A stretch of 64,000 nt of DNA from Pseudomonadota bacterium (GTDB lineage: Bacteria > Pseudomonadota > Gammaproteobacteria > Steroidobacterales > Steroidobacteraceae). Both the position numbers and the translations under genes were made by a program. Within the stretch, counting starts at the first letter, position 1. Each line of letters starts with the position of its first letter. The notes beneath the pieces are model-generated. The model had not been told where the DNA came from and ran no database searches. It was given only the letters and a program-made list of their open reading frames with translations. Shown piece after piece: positions 37,889-48,737 of this stretch. The stretch is from the NCBI GenBank assembly GCA_018241445.1, contig JAFEDT010000007.1, positions 62,001-126,000 on the forward strand, read 5' to 3'.

Positions 37889-39868
37889 ATGCGATTACTC
37901 AAGTTTCAAGTGAATCGGCCCATTCAGGGCAGGCCTGCCACCGTGGGCGGCAGCTCACTGATCGTCGCAGCGGCCGTGCTTGCGATGGCGGCATCTCAAC
38001 TGGCCGACGCGCAGAGTGCGCCGCAAATGCGGCAAACGGTAAGGCAGCTCAAAACGCTGGGCCAGTCCACCATTCACGGCGGTGCGGTGAGCTCGGGTGC
38101 CATGGCGGCGCCGGAGCTGCAAAATCAGTATCAGAGCGCGGGCATCGGTGCCAGGTCGGCCGCCGCGAAGACGCCAGGGTCTTTCCTGCGGGGCCGGCAC
38201 GGTCTGCCCATTCCGAGCAAAGCAGGCGGCGCCGCCGCTCAGGGCAGCGGGCGCCTGGCGCTGAATGCCGCACCCTCGGCGGCTATCCTGCCTCCGCCAC
38301 CGACAAGCAACCCGGATCCCAAGGCTAGCGAGGTGATCGATTCATCGGCTTCGACCTTCGGCTTCAACGGCTTGACTCACCGCGATCAGCGCGTTGCCGG
38401 TACGGGCGCCTACTCCAACACGCAATTCTCACTCGAACCACCCGACCAGGGACTTTGCGCCGGCGGTGGGTTTGTCGTCGAGGCGATCAACAATGCGATC
38501 GCCATCTACGACAGCTCGGGAAATCTGCTGAGCGGTCCGGAGGCGCTGAGCCAGTTCTGGGGCCTGACGCCTGAGATCAATCGCACCACTGGGGTCACCG
38601 GGCAATTCATCAGCGATCCGAAATGCGTTTACGACCCTGATACCGAGCGCTGGTTTATCACGGAGCTGATGCAGGACACGGGGACCGGCGGCAGCAACCG
38701 CAACTTCAACCTGGTCGCGGTCAGCACCAGCTCCGATCCGCGCAGCCCCTTCCTGGTGCTCAGCTATGACGTGACCGACGACGGTCAGTTTGGCACGCCC
38801 GCTCATGCCGGCTGCCCGTGCTTCGGGGATCAACCGCTACTGGGCCTTGACGCGAACGGCATTTATCAATCAACCAACGAATTTGGCGCCACCACCTTCA
38901 ACGGCGCGCAGATCTATGCGATTCCCAAGCGCGGCCTGATCGATGCGACCGCGGGGGATTTCTCTCATCTGTATCTGGTGACCTTCGATGCTTCGCAGGC
39001 CCTCGTGCCTTTCGGTGGCCTGAGCTACACCGTGCAGCCGGCGGTGAGCGTACGGGGAAATGATGGGAATGATGGAAATGATGGGAATGATGAAAGGGCC
39101 GCCTCCGGTCACGGTGTGGAGTATTTCCTCAGCGCCTTGCAATTCGGCAACCCTCCGTATCAGGTGCTGGACAACCGCATCGCCGTCTGGGCCCTGGGCA
39201 ACACGCGTTCGTTGCGCACAATGGCGCCGAATCTGTCGCTGTCCTTCGAGGTGATCCCGTCCGAGACCTACGGGCAGCCAAACAACACGGCGCAGAAGCC
39301 GGGTCCAACCCCGCTGGCTTCCGCGCTCGGCGAAGCGGAGGAACTCGTCAACACCAACGACGATCGCATGAACCAGGTTGTTTTCGCGGACGGCGTGCTC
39401 TACTCCGGCGTCAACACCCTGATCGGCGACGGCAGCCGCACGGGAATCGCCTGGTTTGGCGTCAAACCACGTTTCAAGCGCGGCCACGTGTCGGGTCGGA
39501 TGGTCCGTCAGGGCTATGTCGCGGTGCAAGGTAATAGCGTGATATTCCCATCGCTGGCCTTTACCGACGGCGGCGAAGGAATCGTCGGGTTCAGCTTGCT
39601 CGGACCGGACTACTACCCAAGCGCGGCCTACGCCAGGATCGACGACGAGGGCGTCTCGGCGGTGCACATCGCCGCGGACGGCGCCGCGCCGGATGATGGG
39701 TTCTCTGGCTACCGGGCTTTCGGTGGCAGCGGTGTCGGCCGCTGGGGCGACTACTCGGCCGCCGTGGCTGACGGTGAGCACGTCTGGTTCGCGAACGAAT
39801 ACATTCCCAACTCACCACGCACTACGTTGGCTAACTGGGGCACCTTCATCACCCGGGTGCGCCCTTAA
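37889..39868 (+). CDS. Large secreted protein of unknown function with Gly-Asn-Asp repeat
   Basis: 659 residues from ATG 37889 (GAGGGAG site upstream). Signal peptide (SSLIVAAAVLAMAASQLADA), then a low-complexity Ala/Gly/Gln stretch to about 150. The remaining ~500 residues are rich in Trp, Tyr and Asp, with segments such as EPPDQGLCAGGGFVVEAINN, YDPDTERWFITELM, GRWGDYSAAV and NEYIPNSPRT. These suggest a beta-propeller-like exported protein, but I do not recognise a named family. Four Gly-Asn-Asp units interrupt it near residue 390. Codon use is less GC-rich than in neighbouring genes, suggesting transfer. Stands alone; converges with lptG. Confidence 0.8.
   Translation: MRLLKFQVNRPIQGRPATVGGSSLIVAAAVLAMAASQLADAQSAPQMRQTVRQLKTLGQSTIHGGAVSSGAMAAPELQNQYQSAGIGARSAAAKTPGSFLRGRHGLPIPSKAGGAAAQGSGRLALNAAPSAAILPPPPTSNPDPKASEVIDSSASTFGFNGLTHRDQRVAGTGAYSNTQFSLEPPDQGLCAGGGFVVEAINNAIAIYDSSGNLLSGPEALSQFWGLTPEINRTTGVTGQFISDPKCVYDPDTERWFITELMQDTGTGGSNRNFNLVAVSTSSDPRSPFLVLSYDVTDDGQFGTPAHAGCPCFGDQPLLGLDANGIYQSTNEFGATTFNGAQIYAIPKRGLIDATAGDFSHLYLVTFDASQALVPFGGLSYTVQPAVSVRGNDGNDGNDGNDERAASGHGVEYFLSALQFGNPPYQVLDNRIAVWALGNTRSLRTMAPNLSLSFEVIPSETYGQPNNTAQKPGPTPLASALGEAEELVNTNDDRMNQVVFADGVLYSGVNTLIGDGSRTGIAWFGVKPRFKRGHVSGRMVRQGYVAVQGNSVIFPSLAFTDGGEGIVGFSLLGPDYYPSAAYARIDDEGVSAVHIAADGAAPDDGFSGYRAFGGSGVGRWGDYSAAVADGEHVWFANEYIPNSPRTTLANWGTFITRVRP
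39056..39091 (+). repeat. Four 9-bp tandem repeats encoding (Gly-Asn-Asp)4
   Basis: Four exact-length units of GGRAATGAT (alternating GGA/GGG) lie in frame within the secreted protein gene. Copy number could vary by slippage in 3-residue steps without breaking the frame. Confidence 0.9.
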
Positions 39869-39900
39869 GCGTCGACGGCGGGGCTGCGGGTACCTGTCAG

Positions 39901-39934
39901 CGCGCAGTGGCTGCCTTCGGGCAGCCACTGCGCG
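39901..39934. terminator. 15-bp perfect hairpin with TTCG loop
   Basis: Perfect inverted repeat with 15-bp arms (39901-39915 and 39920-39934) around a TTCG tetraloop, 32 bp after the secreted-protein stop and 130 bp from the lptG stop. No T-run follows on either side. Position between convergent genes suggests a bidirectional transcription stop or RNA 3'-end stabiliser. Confidence 0.6.
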
Positions 39935-40064
39935 CTTGCTACGACGAGATCCGCATTTCTATGGCGCGCCACGGGCCGGAATGCGGTGAGGGGAATCAGC
40001 CCGACGCAGACGATCGTCAGTGTCCACGAGGATTTAATTTCTCTATCGGGGCAAGCGCGCTTGA

Positions 40065-41132
40065 TTACCGCGCGCGCGCCAGCAGCGCCAGCACCAGCGC
40101 CGCCAGCAACGCGGTCGGCAGCCACGCCAGCAGCATCGGGTTGAGCGGGAACACCAGCGTGCCGCTCTCCACCAGCCGCTGCAGCAGGAACAGTCCCAGC
40201 CCCAGCATCAGTCCGATCAGCGTGCGCGTGCCCGCCCCCGCCGAGCGCAGCGAGCCCAGCACGAACGGGATCGCCAGCAACACCGCGAAAGCGATGGCGG
40301 CGGTACGCGCGATGCGCGACCAGAAAGCGAACAGGTACTCGCGCGTGTCGAGCGAGTTGGCCCGGTAATACCTGATCAGGCGCCACAGCGCGCGGCTGGT
40401 GAGCTGGCGCGGGTTGTCCACCGCCAGCCCCAGGAAGCCGGCGCTGATGTTGGAAGCGAAGATCCGCTGGCGCGGGGGCGTAGCCACCACCGTGTCCCCC
40501 TCGAAGCGCGATTCTGCGTAATCCGACAGCAGCCACTTGCCGTGGCTGGCCTCGGTCGCCTGGCGCGCGTGGCCGATCGCCTCCAGGCGGTGGTCACCCG
40601 ACAGCTCGAATACCTGCATGCCGCCGAACTGCCGCTGACCCGACTGGCCGCCGACATTGAGGATGGTGTTGCCGTCGCGCATCCATGCGCCGCTGCCGAC
40701 GCCGAAACTGAAGTCGTGGAACTTGCTGAAGGCCTTCTGCTCGCGCGCCGCCTGCTGCAGCGGCGGCGCCAGCACCTCCCCCAGCAGCACCTCCACCCCC
40801 ACCAGCAGCAGCCCGGCGATCAGCGTCATGCCGGCGAGGCGCACCACTGAAATGCCGGTCGCGCGGATCACGGTCAGTTCGCTGCCGCGCGCCAGCGAGC
40901 CGAGCCCCAGCAGCGAGCCGATCAGCGCGGCGATGGGCAGCAGTTCATAGGCCTGCTGCGGCAGGTTCAGCAGCGTGAACCACAGCGCAGAACCGGCCGT
41001 GTAGCCGCCGACGCCGATGTCGTCCTGCTGGTCGATGAACACGAACAGTGCGCCCAGCACCAGCAACACCGCCAGCACCAGCAGCACCGAGCCCAGGATG
41101 CTGCGCACGATATAGCGGTCGAGGATGTTCAT
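40065..41132 (-). CDS. lptG: LPS export permease LptG
   Basis: 355 residues, YjgP/YjgQ family. Starts MNILDRYIVRSILG, has six membrane spans with a periplasmic beta-jellyroll between the first and last three (about 130-255), and the GMQVFELSGDHRLEAI type strand. With LptF and LptB it extracts lipopolysaccharide from the inner membrane and passes it to LptC/LptA. ATG 41132 overlaps the lptF stop (ATGA). Confidence 0.95.
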   Translation of the reverse strand: MNILDRYIVRSILGSVLLVLAVLLVLGALFVFIDQQDDIGVGGYTAGSALWFTLLNLPQQAYELLPIAALIGSLLGLGSLARGSELTVIRATGISVVRLAGMTLIAGLLLVGVEVLLGEVLAPPLQQAAREQKAFSKFHDFSFGVGSGAWMRDGNTILNVGGQSGQRQFGGMQVFELSGDHRLEAIGHARQATEASHGKWLLSDYAESRFEGDTVVATPPRQRIFASNISAGFLGLAVDNPRQLTSRALWRLIRYYRANSLDTREYLFAFWSRIARTAAIAFAVLLAIPFVLGSLRSAGAGTRTLIGLMLGLGLFLLQRLVESGTLVFPLNPMLLAWLPTALLAALVLALLARAR

Positions 41133-42220
41133 GCGCGGCGCAGCCGGTAACGGATCTGACCGAGCAGCCGCGGGCCCGCCAGGACCGGCAGCATCAGCAA
41201 CAGCACCGCGGCGTGCGTCCACCACAGACCGAGCCAGTCGGGCACGGTGCCGCGCGCCAGCCAGGTTTTGCTGACCGCGAGCAGGTTCGAGTACACGAGG
41301 AACAGCGCCACCGCCAGCCACAGGCGCGCATATCGACCCTGCCGGGGCCGCAGCCGTGACAGCGGCAGGGCCAACAGGGTCATGACCAGACACATCACCG
41401 GCAACGCCAGCCGCCAGTGCAATTCGGCGCGCTGCGCCGGATCGCCCGAGGCGTACAGGGCTGCCGTGGGCCGCGCTTCCAGGCTGCGCACCTGCTGGCT
41501 CAGCGCCGGCACCCGCACCGGCACCACGTGCTCGGCAAAGCGCACGATGCGGAACTCCCTGCTGCCCGGCACCCCCTCGAATCGTTCCCCGTCATAAAGA
41601 GTCAGGATGTGCGTCGTCCCGTCGGTCGTCACTGTGTGGCGCGCCCGCCGCGCCAGGGCGACCTCCACCACCGGGCCGCGGTTGCGCTCGACGAACACAT
41701 CCGCCAGGGTCCCGTCCGCATTGACCGCCTGCGCGTAGACGACGGCATTGGCGCCGCCGAAAGCGCGAAACCTGCCGGCCACCAGCGGCGCGAACTGCCC
41801 CGCCCGCAGGGCGGAGTTGCGCAGATTCAGGGCGCGCCCGGTGGCATCGGGCGCCAGGACCAGGGTGAGCCAGGCCAAAAGACCGCTGACCAGAACCGCC
41901 AGGACGATCACGGGCACATACAGGCTGCCGGGACCTGCGCCACAGGCCAGCGCGGCGGTCATCTCGCTGTCGTGGTAGAGGCGGCCGAAGGCCAGCACCA
42001 CCCCGAGGAGCAGCCCCAGGGGCACCAGCACCGTCAGGTCCTGCAGCACCCCCAGCCAGATCAGCTCCGCCACCACCCCCTGCGGGTACTGGTTGGCGGC
42101 CGCGCGTTCCAGTACGCCTACCAGCTGGTTGACCAGCAGGATGGCCAGCAGCACGACGGTCACGACCAGCCAGGCGGCCACGACCTCGCGCAAAACATAA
42201 CGGCCGAGGATATTTCCCAA
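41129..42220 (-). CDS. lptF: LPS export permease LptF
   Basis: 363 residues, same family and topology as LptG (NILGRYVLREVVAAWLVV start; ERAAANQYPQGVVAELIWLG; periplasmic jellyroll about 130-260). The start appears to be TTG 42220, the codon matching the family N-terminus; no ATG is in frame nearby. Divergent from pepA, the order seen in many gamma- and betaproteobacteria. Confidence 0.94.
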   Translation of the reverse strand: MGNILGRYVLREVVAAWLVVTVVLLAILLVNQLVGVLERAAANQYPQGVVAELIWLGVLQDLTVLVPLGLLLGVVLAFGRLYHDSEMTAALACGAGPGSLYVPVIVLAVLVSGLLAWLTLVLAPDATGRALNLRNSALRAGQFAPLVAGRFRAFGGANAVVYAQAVNADGTLADVFVERNRGPVVEVALARRARHTVTTDGTTHILTLYDGERFEGVPGSREFRIVRFAEHVVPVRVPALSQQVRSLEARPTAALYASGDPAQRAELHWRLALPVMCLVMTLLALPLSRLRPRQGRYARLWLAVALFLVYSNLLAVSKTWLARGTVPDWLGLWWTHAAVLLLMLPVLAGPRLLGQIRYRLRRA

Positions 42221-42449
42221 CGAACACCGCCGATTTGCGCCCGGATTCGGGCAGGATCTTGGGTTACACTAACTGCAACGTGCGCCTGCATTACGCGCGG
42301 CAGGCACAAAAAATTTCCGTACGGCGCGCGCAACCGCGGTCAGTCGCATAAGGTAAAGCTTAAAGCATGTGGTCCTCAACCGGGTGTCGGCGGTGAGTCC
42401 GCCCCGACACCGCATGCAGCGCTGGCCATCACCGCAGGGGGATGCGTAA

Positions 42450-43940
42450 ATGGATTTCAGCGTCTGGACCAGGGAACTGCCCGAACTTGCAGCCGACTGC
42501 CTCGTCCTCGGGGTATTCGAGGAGTCGGAGCTGGGCGCGGAAGGCAAGGCCATCGACACGGCCAGCGGTGGACGCCTGCAGAAGCTGCTGTCGCGCGGTG
42601 ACTTTCCCGGCCGCAGCGGCGACACACTGCTGATCACGGACCTGCCCGGCGTCAAGGCCACGCGGGTGCTGCTCACCGGACTGGGTCCCCGCGCGGGGCT
42701 GACACGCCGCACCTGGCGCAAGGCCCTGGCCAGCGCGGCCGCCGCGCTGGGACGCACCCGGGTCGCGAGCTGCGCCATCGCCCTCGACCGGCCGCCGGCG
42801 AAGGAGCTGGACGACTACTACTTTGGCCGCGCGGTCGGCGAGATCACGGCCGCCTCCGTCTACCGTATCAACGACCTGAAGACCGGCCGCAAGCCACCGA
42901 CACCGGCCCTGAAGAAAGTCATCGCCGGCCCGGCGCGCAAGGCGCAGGCCGTGCAGCGCGGCCTGACCGAGGGCGCCGCCATCGCCGCGGCAATGGCCGT
43001 GCAGCGCGACCTGGCCAACCTGCCACCGAACGTCTGCACACCCAGTTACATCGCGGAGCAGGCACGCGCCCTGGGCGGGGGCCAGCCCAAGCTGCGCGTG
43101 CGGGTGCTGGATCAAGCGGCGATCCGCCGCGAGAGAATGGGTTGCCTGCTGGCCGTTTCGCAGGGCAGCCACGAACCGCCGCGCTTCATCGTGATGGAAT
43201 ACTCCGGCGGATCGAAGCAGCAGGCCCCCGTGGTGCTGGTGGGCAAAGGCGTGACCTTCGACAGCGGCGGCATCTCCCTCAAGGACCCGGGGGCGATGGA
43301 CGAGATGAAATACGACATGAGCGGCGCGGCGGCGGTGATTGCCGCGCTGCTGCTGGTCGCGTCCCTGCGCCTGCCGCTGAACGTGGTCGGCCTGGTGGCC
43401 GCGGTGGAAAACATGCCCGACGGCAAGGCCGTCAAGCCGGGCGACATCGCCACCAGCGCTGCAGGCCTGACGGTGGAGATCCTCAATACCGATGCCGAGG
43501 GCCGGCTGATCCTGTGCGACGCCCTGCATTACGCGCGCCGTTTCAATCCCGCCGTGGTCATCGACATGGCGACCCTGACCGGCGCCTGCGTGATCGCGCT
43601 CGGACACCATCACGCCGGCCTGATGGGCAACGACGAGGCGTTGCAGCAGGAACTGTTCGAGGCCGGCCAGCGTGCTGACGATCGTTGCTGGCGGCTGCCG
43701 CTCACGGATGATTACGCCGAACAGATCAAGAGCAACTTCGCGGACATGGCCAACGTCGGTGGCCGCGACGGCGGCGCCATCACCGCGGCGGCCTTCCTGG
43801 GCAAGTTCACCCAGGGGCTGAAGTGGGCGCACCTGGACATCGCCGGCACGGCCTACACGGGCGGCACAACCCAGAAAGGCAGCACCGGCAGGCCCACGCC
43901 GCTGCTGGCGGAGTTCCTGTTGCGCCGCGCGGCGCGCTAA
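42450..43940 (+). CDS. pepA: Leucyl aminopeptidase (M17)
   Basis: 496 residues. Two-metal cytoplasmic aminopeptidase. The metal site includes [14 protein letters not shown], the signature NTDAEGRL and DMATLTGAC. An N-terminal macro-like domain is present. PepA also acts as a DNA-binding protein in some species. ATG 42450 has AGGGGG upstream. The 229-bp leader between lptF and pepA is AT-richer near 42255-42275 and 42340-42370, where promoters for both genes are likely. No holC gene follows, unlike in many relatives. Confidence 0.96.
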   Translation: MDFSVWTRELPELAADCLVLGVFEESELGAEGKAIDTASGGRLQKLLSRGDFPGRSGDTLLITDLPGVKATRVLLTGLGPRAGLTRRTWRKALASAAAALGRTRVASCAIALDRPPAKELDDYYFGRAVGEITAASVYRINDLKTGRKPPTPALKKVIAGPARKAQAVQRGLTEGAAIAAAMAVQRDLANLPPNVCTPSYIAEQARALGGGQPKLRVRVLDQAAIRRERMGCLLAVSQGSHEPPRFIVMEYSGGSKQQAPVVLVGKGVTFDSGGISLKDPGAMDEMKYDMSGAAAVIAALLLVASLRLPLNVVGLVAAVENMPDGKAVKPGDIATSAAGLTVEILNTDAEGRLILCDALHYARRFNPAVVIDMATLTGACVIALGHHHAGLMGNDEALQQELFEAGQRADDRCWRLPLTDDYAEQIKSNFADMANVGGRDGGAITAAAFLGKFTQGLKWAHLDIAGTAYTGGTTQKGSTGRPTPLLAEFLLRRAAR

Positions 43941-43959
43941 AGCTCGCTCCCGAAGCTCC

Positions 43960-46797
43960 ATGGACAAGGTCTACGCGCCGCAGGACATCGAGCGGCGCAT
44001 TTACGAGCGCTGGGAGTCGCGCGGCTGGTTCCAGCCCAGCGGCCACGGCACGCCCTACTGCATCATGATCCCGCCACCGAACGTGACGGGCACGCTGCAC
44101 ATGGGTCACGCCTTCCAGCACACGCTGATGGATACGCTGACCCGCTACCAGCGCATGCGCGGCAGCGACACCCTGTGGCAGCCGGGCACGGACCACGCGG
44201 GCATCGCCACGCAGATGGTGGTGGAGCGCCAGCTCAATGCCCAGGGGTTGCGGCGTGGCGAGATGTCGCGCGAGGACTTCGTGGCGCGCGTGTGGCAATG
44301 GAAGGCGCAGTCCGGCGGCACGATCGCCGCGCAGATGCGCCGCCTGGGCGACTCGGTCGACTGGTCGCGCGACCGCTTCACCATGGACCCCGACCTGTCG
44401 CGTGCCGTGATCGAGGTCTTCGTACGCCTGTATGACGAGGGGCTGATCTACCGCGGCAAGCGCCTGGTCAACTGGGACCCGGTGCTGCTGACGGCACTGT
44501 CGGACCTGGAAGTGCAGTCCGCGGAGGAAGACGGCCAGATCTGGCACATCCGCTACCCCTTTGCCGGGGGCAAGGTTGCCGCCGCCGACGGACATGACTA
44601 TGTCGTGGTCGCCACCACGCGCCCGGAAACGCTGTTCGGCGACGTGGCGGTTGCCGTCAACCCCGCCGACGAGCGCTACCAGGCCCTGGTGGGACGCCGG
44701 CTCACACTGCCGCTCGCCGGCCGCGAAGTCCCGCTGATCGCCGACGACTACGTCGACGCCGCCTTCGGTACCGGCGCAGTCAAGATCACCCCGGCCCATG
44801 ACTTCAACGACTACGAGGTTGGCCTCCGCCATGCCCTGCCGCAGATCAGCGTGTTCACCGCGCGCGCGACCATGGCCGACAACGTGCCGGAGCGCTTCCG
44901 CGGCCTGGACCGCTTCGAGGCGCGCCGTCGCGTGGTGGCGGAGCTCACCGACGCCGGCCTGATCGAGCGCACCGAGAAGCACCGCGCGGCGATCCCGCGC
45001 GGAGATCGCAGCGGCGCGGCGCTGGAGCCCTACCTGACCGACCAGTGGTACGTGAAAATCGCCCCGCTGGCGCGCCCTGCCATCGAGGCGGTGGAGAGCG
45101 GCCGCACACGCTTCGTCCCGGAAAACTGGGCGCGCACCTACTTCGAATGGATGCGCAACATCAAGGACTGGTGCGTCAGCCGCCAGCTGTGGTGGGGTCA
45201 TCGCATCCCGGCGTGGTACGACAGCGCCGGCCGGGTCTATGTCGGGCGCGATGAAGCCGAGGTGCGCAGGCGCCACGGGCTCGACGCCTCGGTGGCGCTG
45301 ACCCAGGACAACGACGTGCTCGACACCTGGTTCTCCTCGGCGTTGTGGCCCTTCGCCACGCTGGGCTGGCCGCAGTCCAACGACGCCCTCATGCGCTTCT
45401 ATCCCGGCAGCGTGCTGATCACGGGTTTCGACATCATTTTCTTCTGGGTGGCGCGGATGATGATGATGGGACTGAAGTTCATGGGCGAGGTGCCGTTCCG
45501 CGACGTCTACATCACCGGCCTGATCCGCGACGAGCACGGCGACAAGATGTCCAAGTCCAAGGGCAACGTGATCGATCCGCTGGACATTGTCGACGGCATC
45601 GACCTGGAGTCCCTGGTCGCCAAGCGCACCAGCGGGCTGATGCAGCCGCAGCTGGAGCCGGCAATCGAGAAAGCCACGCGCCGCCAGTACCCGCAGGGCA
45701 TCCCGGCCAGCGGCACCGACGCGCTGCGCTTCACCTTCGCCGCACTCGCCTCGCCGAGCCGCGACATCCGTTTCGACCTGGCGCGGGTGGCCGGCTACCG
45801 CAACTTCTGCAACAAGCTGTGGAACGCAGCGCGCTTCGTATCCCTGTCGCTGGAGGATCCCGCGTCGGCGCCCGGCGTGACAGCACCGGCCGCGGTGCGG
45901 GACAGCCCTGCCGCGCACGCGCCGGATGCGCACCTGTCGGTCGCGGACCGCTGGATCAGTGCGCGCTTCGGCCGCACGCTCACGGCGGTGGACGAGGCAC
46001 TGCGCAACTACCGCTTCGACTTCGCCTCCAGCGCCCTGTACGAATTCACCTGGTACGACTTCTGCGACTGGTACCTGGAGATGACCAAGGTGGTGCTGCA
46101 GGACCCGCAGGCGCCCGCCGAGGCGCGCGCCGCCACCCGCCGCACGCTGGCGCGCCTGCTGGAGGCGCTGCAACGCGCCCTGCACCCGCTGATGCCCTTC
46201 ATCACCGAGGAGATCTGGCAGCGCGCCGCGCCGCTGGCCGGCGTCAGCGGCGAGACGGTGATGCTGCAGCCCTGGCCGCAGGCCGGCGACTTCCCCGCCG
46301 ACGAAGCCGCCGAGCGCGAAGCGCGCTGGATCCAGTCGGTCGTGCTGGGCGTGCGCCAGATCCGCGGCGAGGTCAACATCAGCCCGGGCAAGCGCATCCC
46401 GCTGCTGATCAGGGACGCCAGCGCGCAGGACCTGGACCTGATCGAACGCCACCGCGCCTGGCTGGAACGCCTTGCGGGCCTCGCGAGTGTCACGGCGCTG
46501 GCGGCCGGCGCAGCCGCACCACAGGCCGCCGTGGCGCTGGTCGGCGGCATGAGCCTGCTGGTGCCGCTGGCCGGGCTGATCGACGCGCGCGCGGAGGTGG
46601 AGCGCCTGACCAAGCAGCTGGCGAAGACACAGGCAGACCTGCTGAAGACCCGCGGCCGCCTGGACAACGAGAGCTTCGTGCGGGGCGCGCCACCGCAGGT
46701 GGTGGCGGCTGAGCGCGAGCGGGTCGCGGAGCTCGAACGCTCGGCGGCGGCCTTCAGCGCGCAGCTGGCGCGCGTACGGGAGCTGCTGCCGCCGTGA
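43960..46797 (+). CDS. valS: Valyl-tRNA synthetase
   Basis: 945 residues, class I. HIGH-type motif in [12 protein letters not shown], editing domain with [13 protein letters not shown] and NPADERY, KMSKS motif in [17 protein letters not shown], anticodon domain, and C-terminal coiled-coil arm ([20 protein letters not shown]). Length fits the bacterial enzyme. Starts 19 bp after pepA. The stop overlaps the MoxR start. Confidence 0.98.
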   Translation: MDKVYAPQDIERRIYERWESRGWFQPSGHGTPYCIMIPPPNVTGTLHMGHAFQHTLMDTLTRYQRMRGSDTLWQPGTDHAGIATQMVVERQLNAQGLRRGEMSREDFVARVWQWKAQSGGTIAAQMRRLGDSVDWSRDRFTMDPDLSRAVIEVFVRLYDEGLIYRGKRLVNWDPVLLTALSDLEVQSAEEDGQIWHIRYPFAGGKVAAADGHDYVVVATTRPETLFGDVAVAVNPADERYQALVGRRLTLPLAGREVPLIADDYVDAAFGTGAVKITPAHDFNDYEVGLRHALPQISVFTARATMADNVPERFRGLDRFEARRRVVAELTDAGLIERTEKHRAAIPRGDRSGAALEPYLTDQWYVKIAPLARPAIEAVESGRTRFVPENWARTYFEWMRNIKDWCVSRQLWWGHRIPAWYDSAGRVYVGRDEAEVRRRHGLDASVALTQDNDVLDTWFSSALWPFATLGWPQSNDALMRFYPGSVLITGFDIIFFWVARMMMMGLKFMGEVPFRDVYITGLIRDEHGDKMSKSKGNVIDPLDIVDGIDLESLVAKRTSGLMQPQLEPAIEKATRRQYPQGIPASGTDALRFTFAALASPSRDIRFDLARVAGYRNFCNKLWNAARFVSLSLEDPASAPGVTAPAAVRDSPAAHAPDAHLSVADRWISARFGRTLTAVDEALRNYRFDFASSALYEFTWYDFCDWYLEMTKVVLQDPQAPAEARAATRRTLARLLEALQRALHPLMPFITEEIWQRAAPLAGVSGETVMLQPWPQAGDFPADEAAEREARWIQSVVLGVRQIRGEVNISPGKRIPLLIRDASAQDLDLIERHRAWLERLAGLASVTALAAGAAAPQAAVALVGGMSLLVPLAGLIDARAEVERLTKQLAKTQADLLKTRGRLDNESFVRGAPPQVVAAERERVAELERSAAAFSAQLARVRELLPP

Positions 46798-47738
46798 GCG
46801 GTGCGGCGACGTACGGGCCACCCGAGGCCATCGCCCGTGCCCTGGCGGCGCTGACCAGCGTCATCCTCGGCAAGCCCGCGCAAGTGCGACTGTGCCTCGC
46901 CTGCCTGCTGGCACGCGGTCACCTGCTGATCGAGGACGTCCCCGGCGTCGGCAAGACGACACTGGCGCACGCGCTGGCGCAGATCCTGGGGCTGCAATGG
47001 CAGCGGGTGCAGTTCACCAGCGACCTGCTGCCCGCCGACATCATCGGCGTGTCGGTGTTCGACCGCGCGCGACAGCAGTTCGACTTCCGCCGCGGCCCGC
47101 TTTTTACACAACTGCTGCTGGCGGACGAAGTCAACCGCGCCAGCCCGCGCACCCAGAGCGCGCTGCTGGAAGCCATGGAAGAGCGCCAGGTCAGCGTCGA
47201 CGGACACAGCTGGCCGCTGCCGCAACCCTTCTTCGTCGTCGCCACGCAGAACCCGCACGAGCAGCTCGGTACCTTCGCCCTGCCGGAGTCCCAGCTCGAC
47301 CGCTTCCTGATGCGCGTCACGCTCGGCTACCCGGACGCCGCGCATGAGCGTGAGCTGCTGCGCGGCGGCGAACGGCGCGAGCTGTTGGCGGCGCTGCCGC
47401 CGGCGCTGTCCGCCGGCGATGTTCTGGAGGCGCAGCAGGCGGTGCGCCAGGTCCACGTCTCCGATCCGCTGCTCGACTACGTCCAGGCACTGATCGCGGC
47501 CAGCCGCGCGGGCACCAACACGGGTCCCGGCCTGTCCCCGCGCGCAGGCCAGGGACTGATCCGTGCCGCGCAGGCGGCCAGTTACCTGGCCGGTCGCGCA
47601 GCGGTGCTGCCGGAGGACGTGCAGCAGGTGCTGCCCGCCGTGGCCGCACACCGCCTGGAGTCCCGCGAACAGACGGGCGCTCCCGGCGCGGGCAATGACG
47701 CTGTGCGGCTGCTGCAGGCCGTGCCCGTCCCGGTGTGA
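46794..47738 (+). CDS. MoxR-family AAA+ ATPase
   Basis: 314 residues. Walker [15 protein letters not shown], Walker [21 protein letters not shown], sensor [23 protein letters not shown]. MoxR ATPases act as chaperones with DUF58/VWA partners; here DUF58 and a transglutaminase-domain protein follow. GTG 46794 overlaps the valS stop (GTGA). Confidence 0.95.
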   Translation: MSGAATYGPPEAIARALAALTSVILGKPAQVRLCLACLLARGHLLIEDVPGVGKTTLAHALAQILGLQWQRVQFTSDLLPADIIGVSVFDRARQQFDFRRGPLFTQLLLADEVNRASPRTQSALLEAMEERQVSVDGHSWPLPQPFFVVATQNPHEQLGTFALPESQLDRFLMRVTLGYPDAAHERELLRGGERRELLAALPPALSAGDVLEAQQAVRQVHVSDPLLDYVQALIAASRAGTNTGPGLSPRAGQGLIRAAQAASYLAGRAAVLPEDVQQVLPAVAAHRLESREQTGAPGAGNDAVRLLQAVPVPV

Positions 47739-47768
47739 CAGCATGAGAATGGGCGTTCGCCGCCTGCG

Positions 47769-48731
47769 ATGATGCTGACCGGCCGCATGCGCGCACGCGC
47801 GGCGCGTTGGGTGCTGGAGCGACAAGGCCCCGATGTCCTGCCCGTGACACTGCACCGGCGCCGGCTGTACATCCTGCCGACCCGCCGCGGCCTTGCCTTC
47901 ACCGCGCTGCTGCTGCCGATGCTGCTGGCCGGCCTCAACTACGCCAACAGCCTGGCGCTGTTCCTGACCTTCCTGGGCGGCGCCTGGGGCCTGGTGGTCA
48001 TGCACCAGTGCCATCGCAACCTGTTGGGTGCCACGATCGCCTCGGCCGGGGCGCCGCCGCACTTCGCGCGCGCAGCGGGTACGCTGGTGGTCACGCTGGC
48101 CAACAGCGGACCTCGCCCCCGCCTGGCGGTCGGTTGTGCGCTGCCGGGTGAGGCAGGCAGTGCCGCGGACTTGCCCGCCGGCGAGAGTCGCCAGTTGCAC
48201 ATCGCGCTGCCGCCGCGGCGCCGCGGCGTGCACGTCCTGGGGCGCGTGCGGGTCTATACCACACAGCCGTTCGGCCTGTTTCGCGCCTGGACCTGGCTGC
48301 ATGCAGCCATAGACGAGGTGGTCTACCCCGATCCCTCAGGGCGCCTGCCGCCACCGGCGGGTGAGGAACCCGGCAGCGCCCGCGCGCCGGGTGATGCGGG
48401 CCACGAGCCCGACGAGTGGTCGGGCCTGCGCCCCTTCCGCGAGGGTGACTCGCCCCGGCACGTGGACTGGAAGGCCTACGCCCGCGAAGCGCCGCTGCTG
48501 GTGAAGGAATACCGGCCCCTGTCCGGACCCAACCGCATGTTCGATCCGCGGCAGCTGCGCATCGCGGACCTGGAACAACGCCTGTCACAGCTCGCCCGCT
48601 GGATTGTCGATGCCGAGGCGCGCGGCGAGCGCTACGGGCTGATACTCGGTGCGCTGCTGGTGCCGCAGGGCCGCGGGACGGAACACCGGCACCGCTGTCT
48701 GAGCGCACTCGCCGCATACACGCAGCCCTGA
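47769..48731 (+). CDS. DUF58 domain membrane protein
   Basis: 320 residues. Two N-terminal membrane helices (GLAFTALLLPMLLAGL; LALFLTFLGGAWGLVVM), a beta domain, and the DUF58 core with GHEPDEWSGLRPFREGD and RHVDWKAYAREAPLLVKEY. Usual partner of MoxR ATPases and TgpA-type proteins; molecular role unknown. 30 bp after moxR; 6 bp before the transglutaminase gene. Confidence 0.92.
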   Translation: MMLTGRMRARAARWVLERQGPDVLPVTLHRRRLYILPTRRGLAFTALLLPMLLAGLNYANSLALFLTFLGGAWGLVVMHQCHRNLLGATIASAGAPPHFARAAGTLVVTLANSGPRPRLAVGCALPGEAGSAADLPAGESRQLHIALPPRRRGVHVLGRVRVYTTQPFGLFRAWTWLHAAIDEVVYPDPSGRLPPPAGEEPGSARAPGDAGHEPDEWSGLRPFREGDSPRHVDWKAYAREAPLLVKEYRPLSGPNRMFDPRQLRIADLEQRLSQLARWIVDAEARGERYGLILGALLVPQGRGTEHRHRCLSALAAYTQP

Positions 48732-48737
48732 AGTCCT

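Noticed and set aside
39056..39091. CRISPR-like short repeats
   Set aside because: Units are 9 bp, contiguous with no spacers, and lie in frame inside a coding region.
43941..43959. holC (DNA polymerase III chi subunit) between pepA and valS
   Set aside because: Only 19 bp separate the two genes; there is no room for it.
43807..46821. A 1004-codon open frame on the minus strand opposite valS
   Set aside because: It mirrors valS exactly, has no recognisable domain, and its composition is that of an antisense frame in GC-rich DNA.
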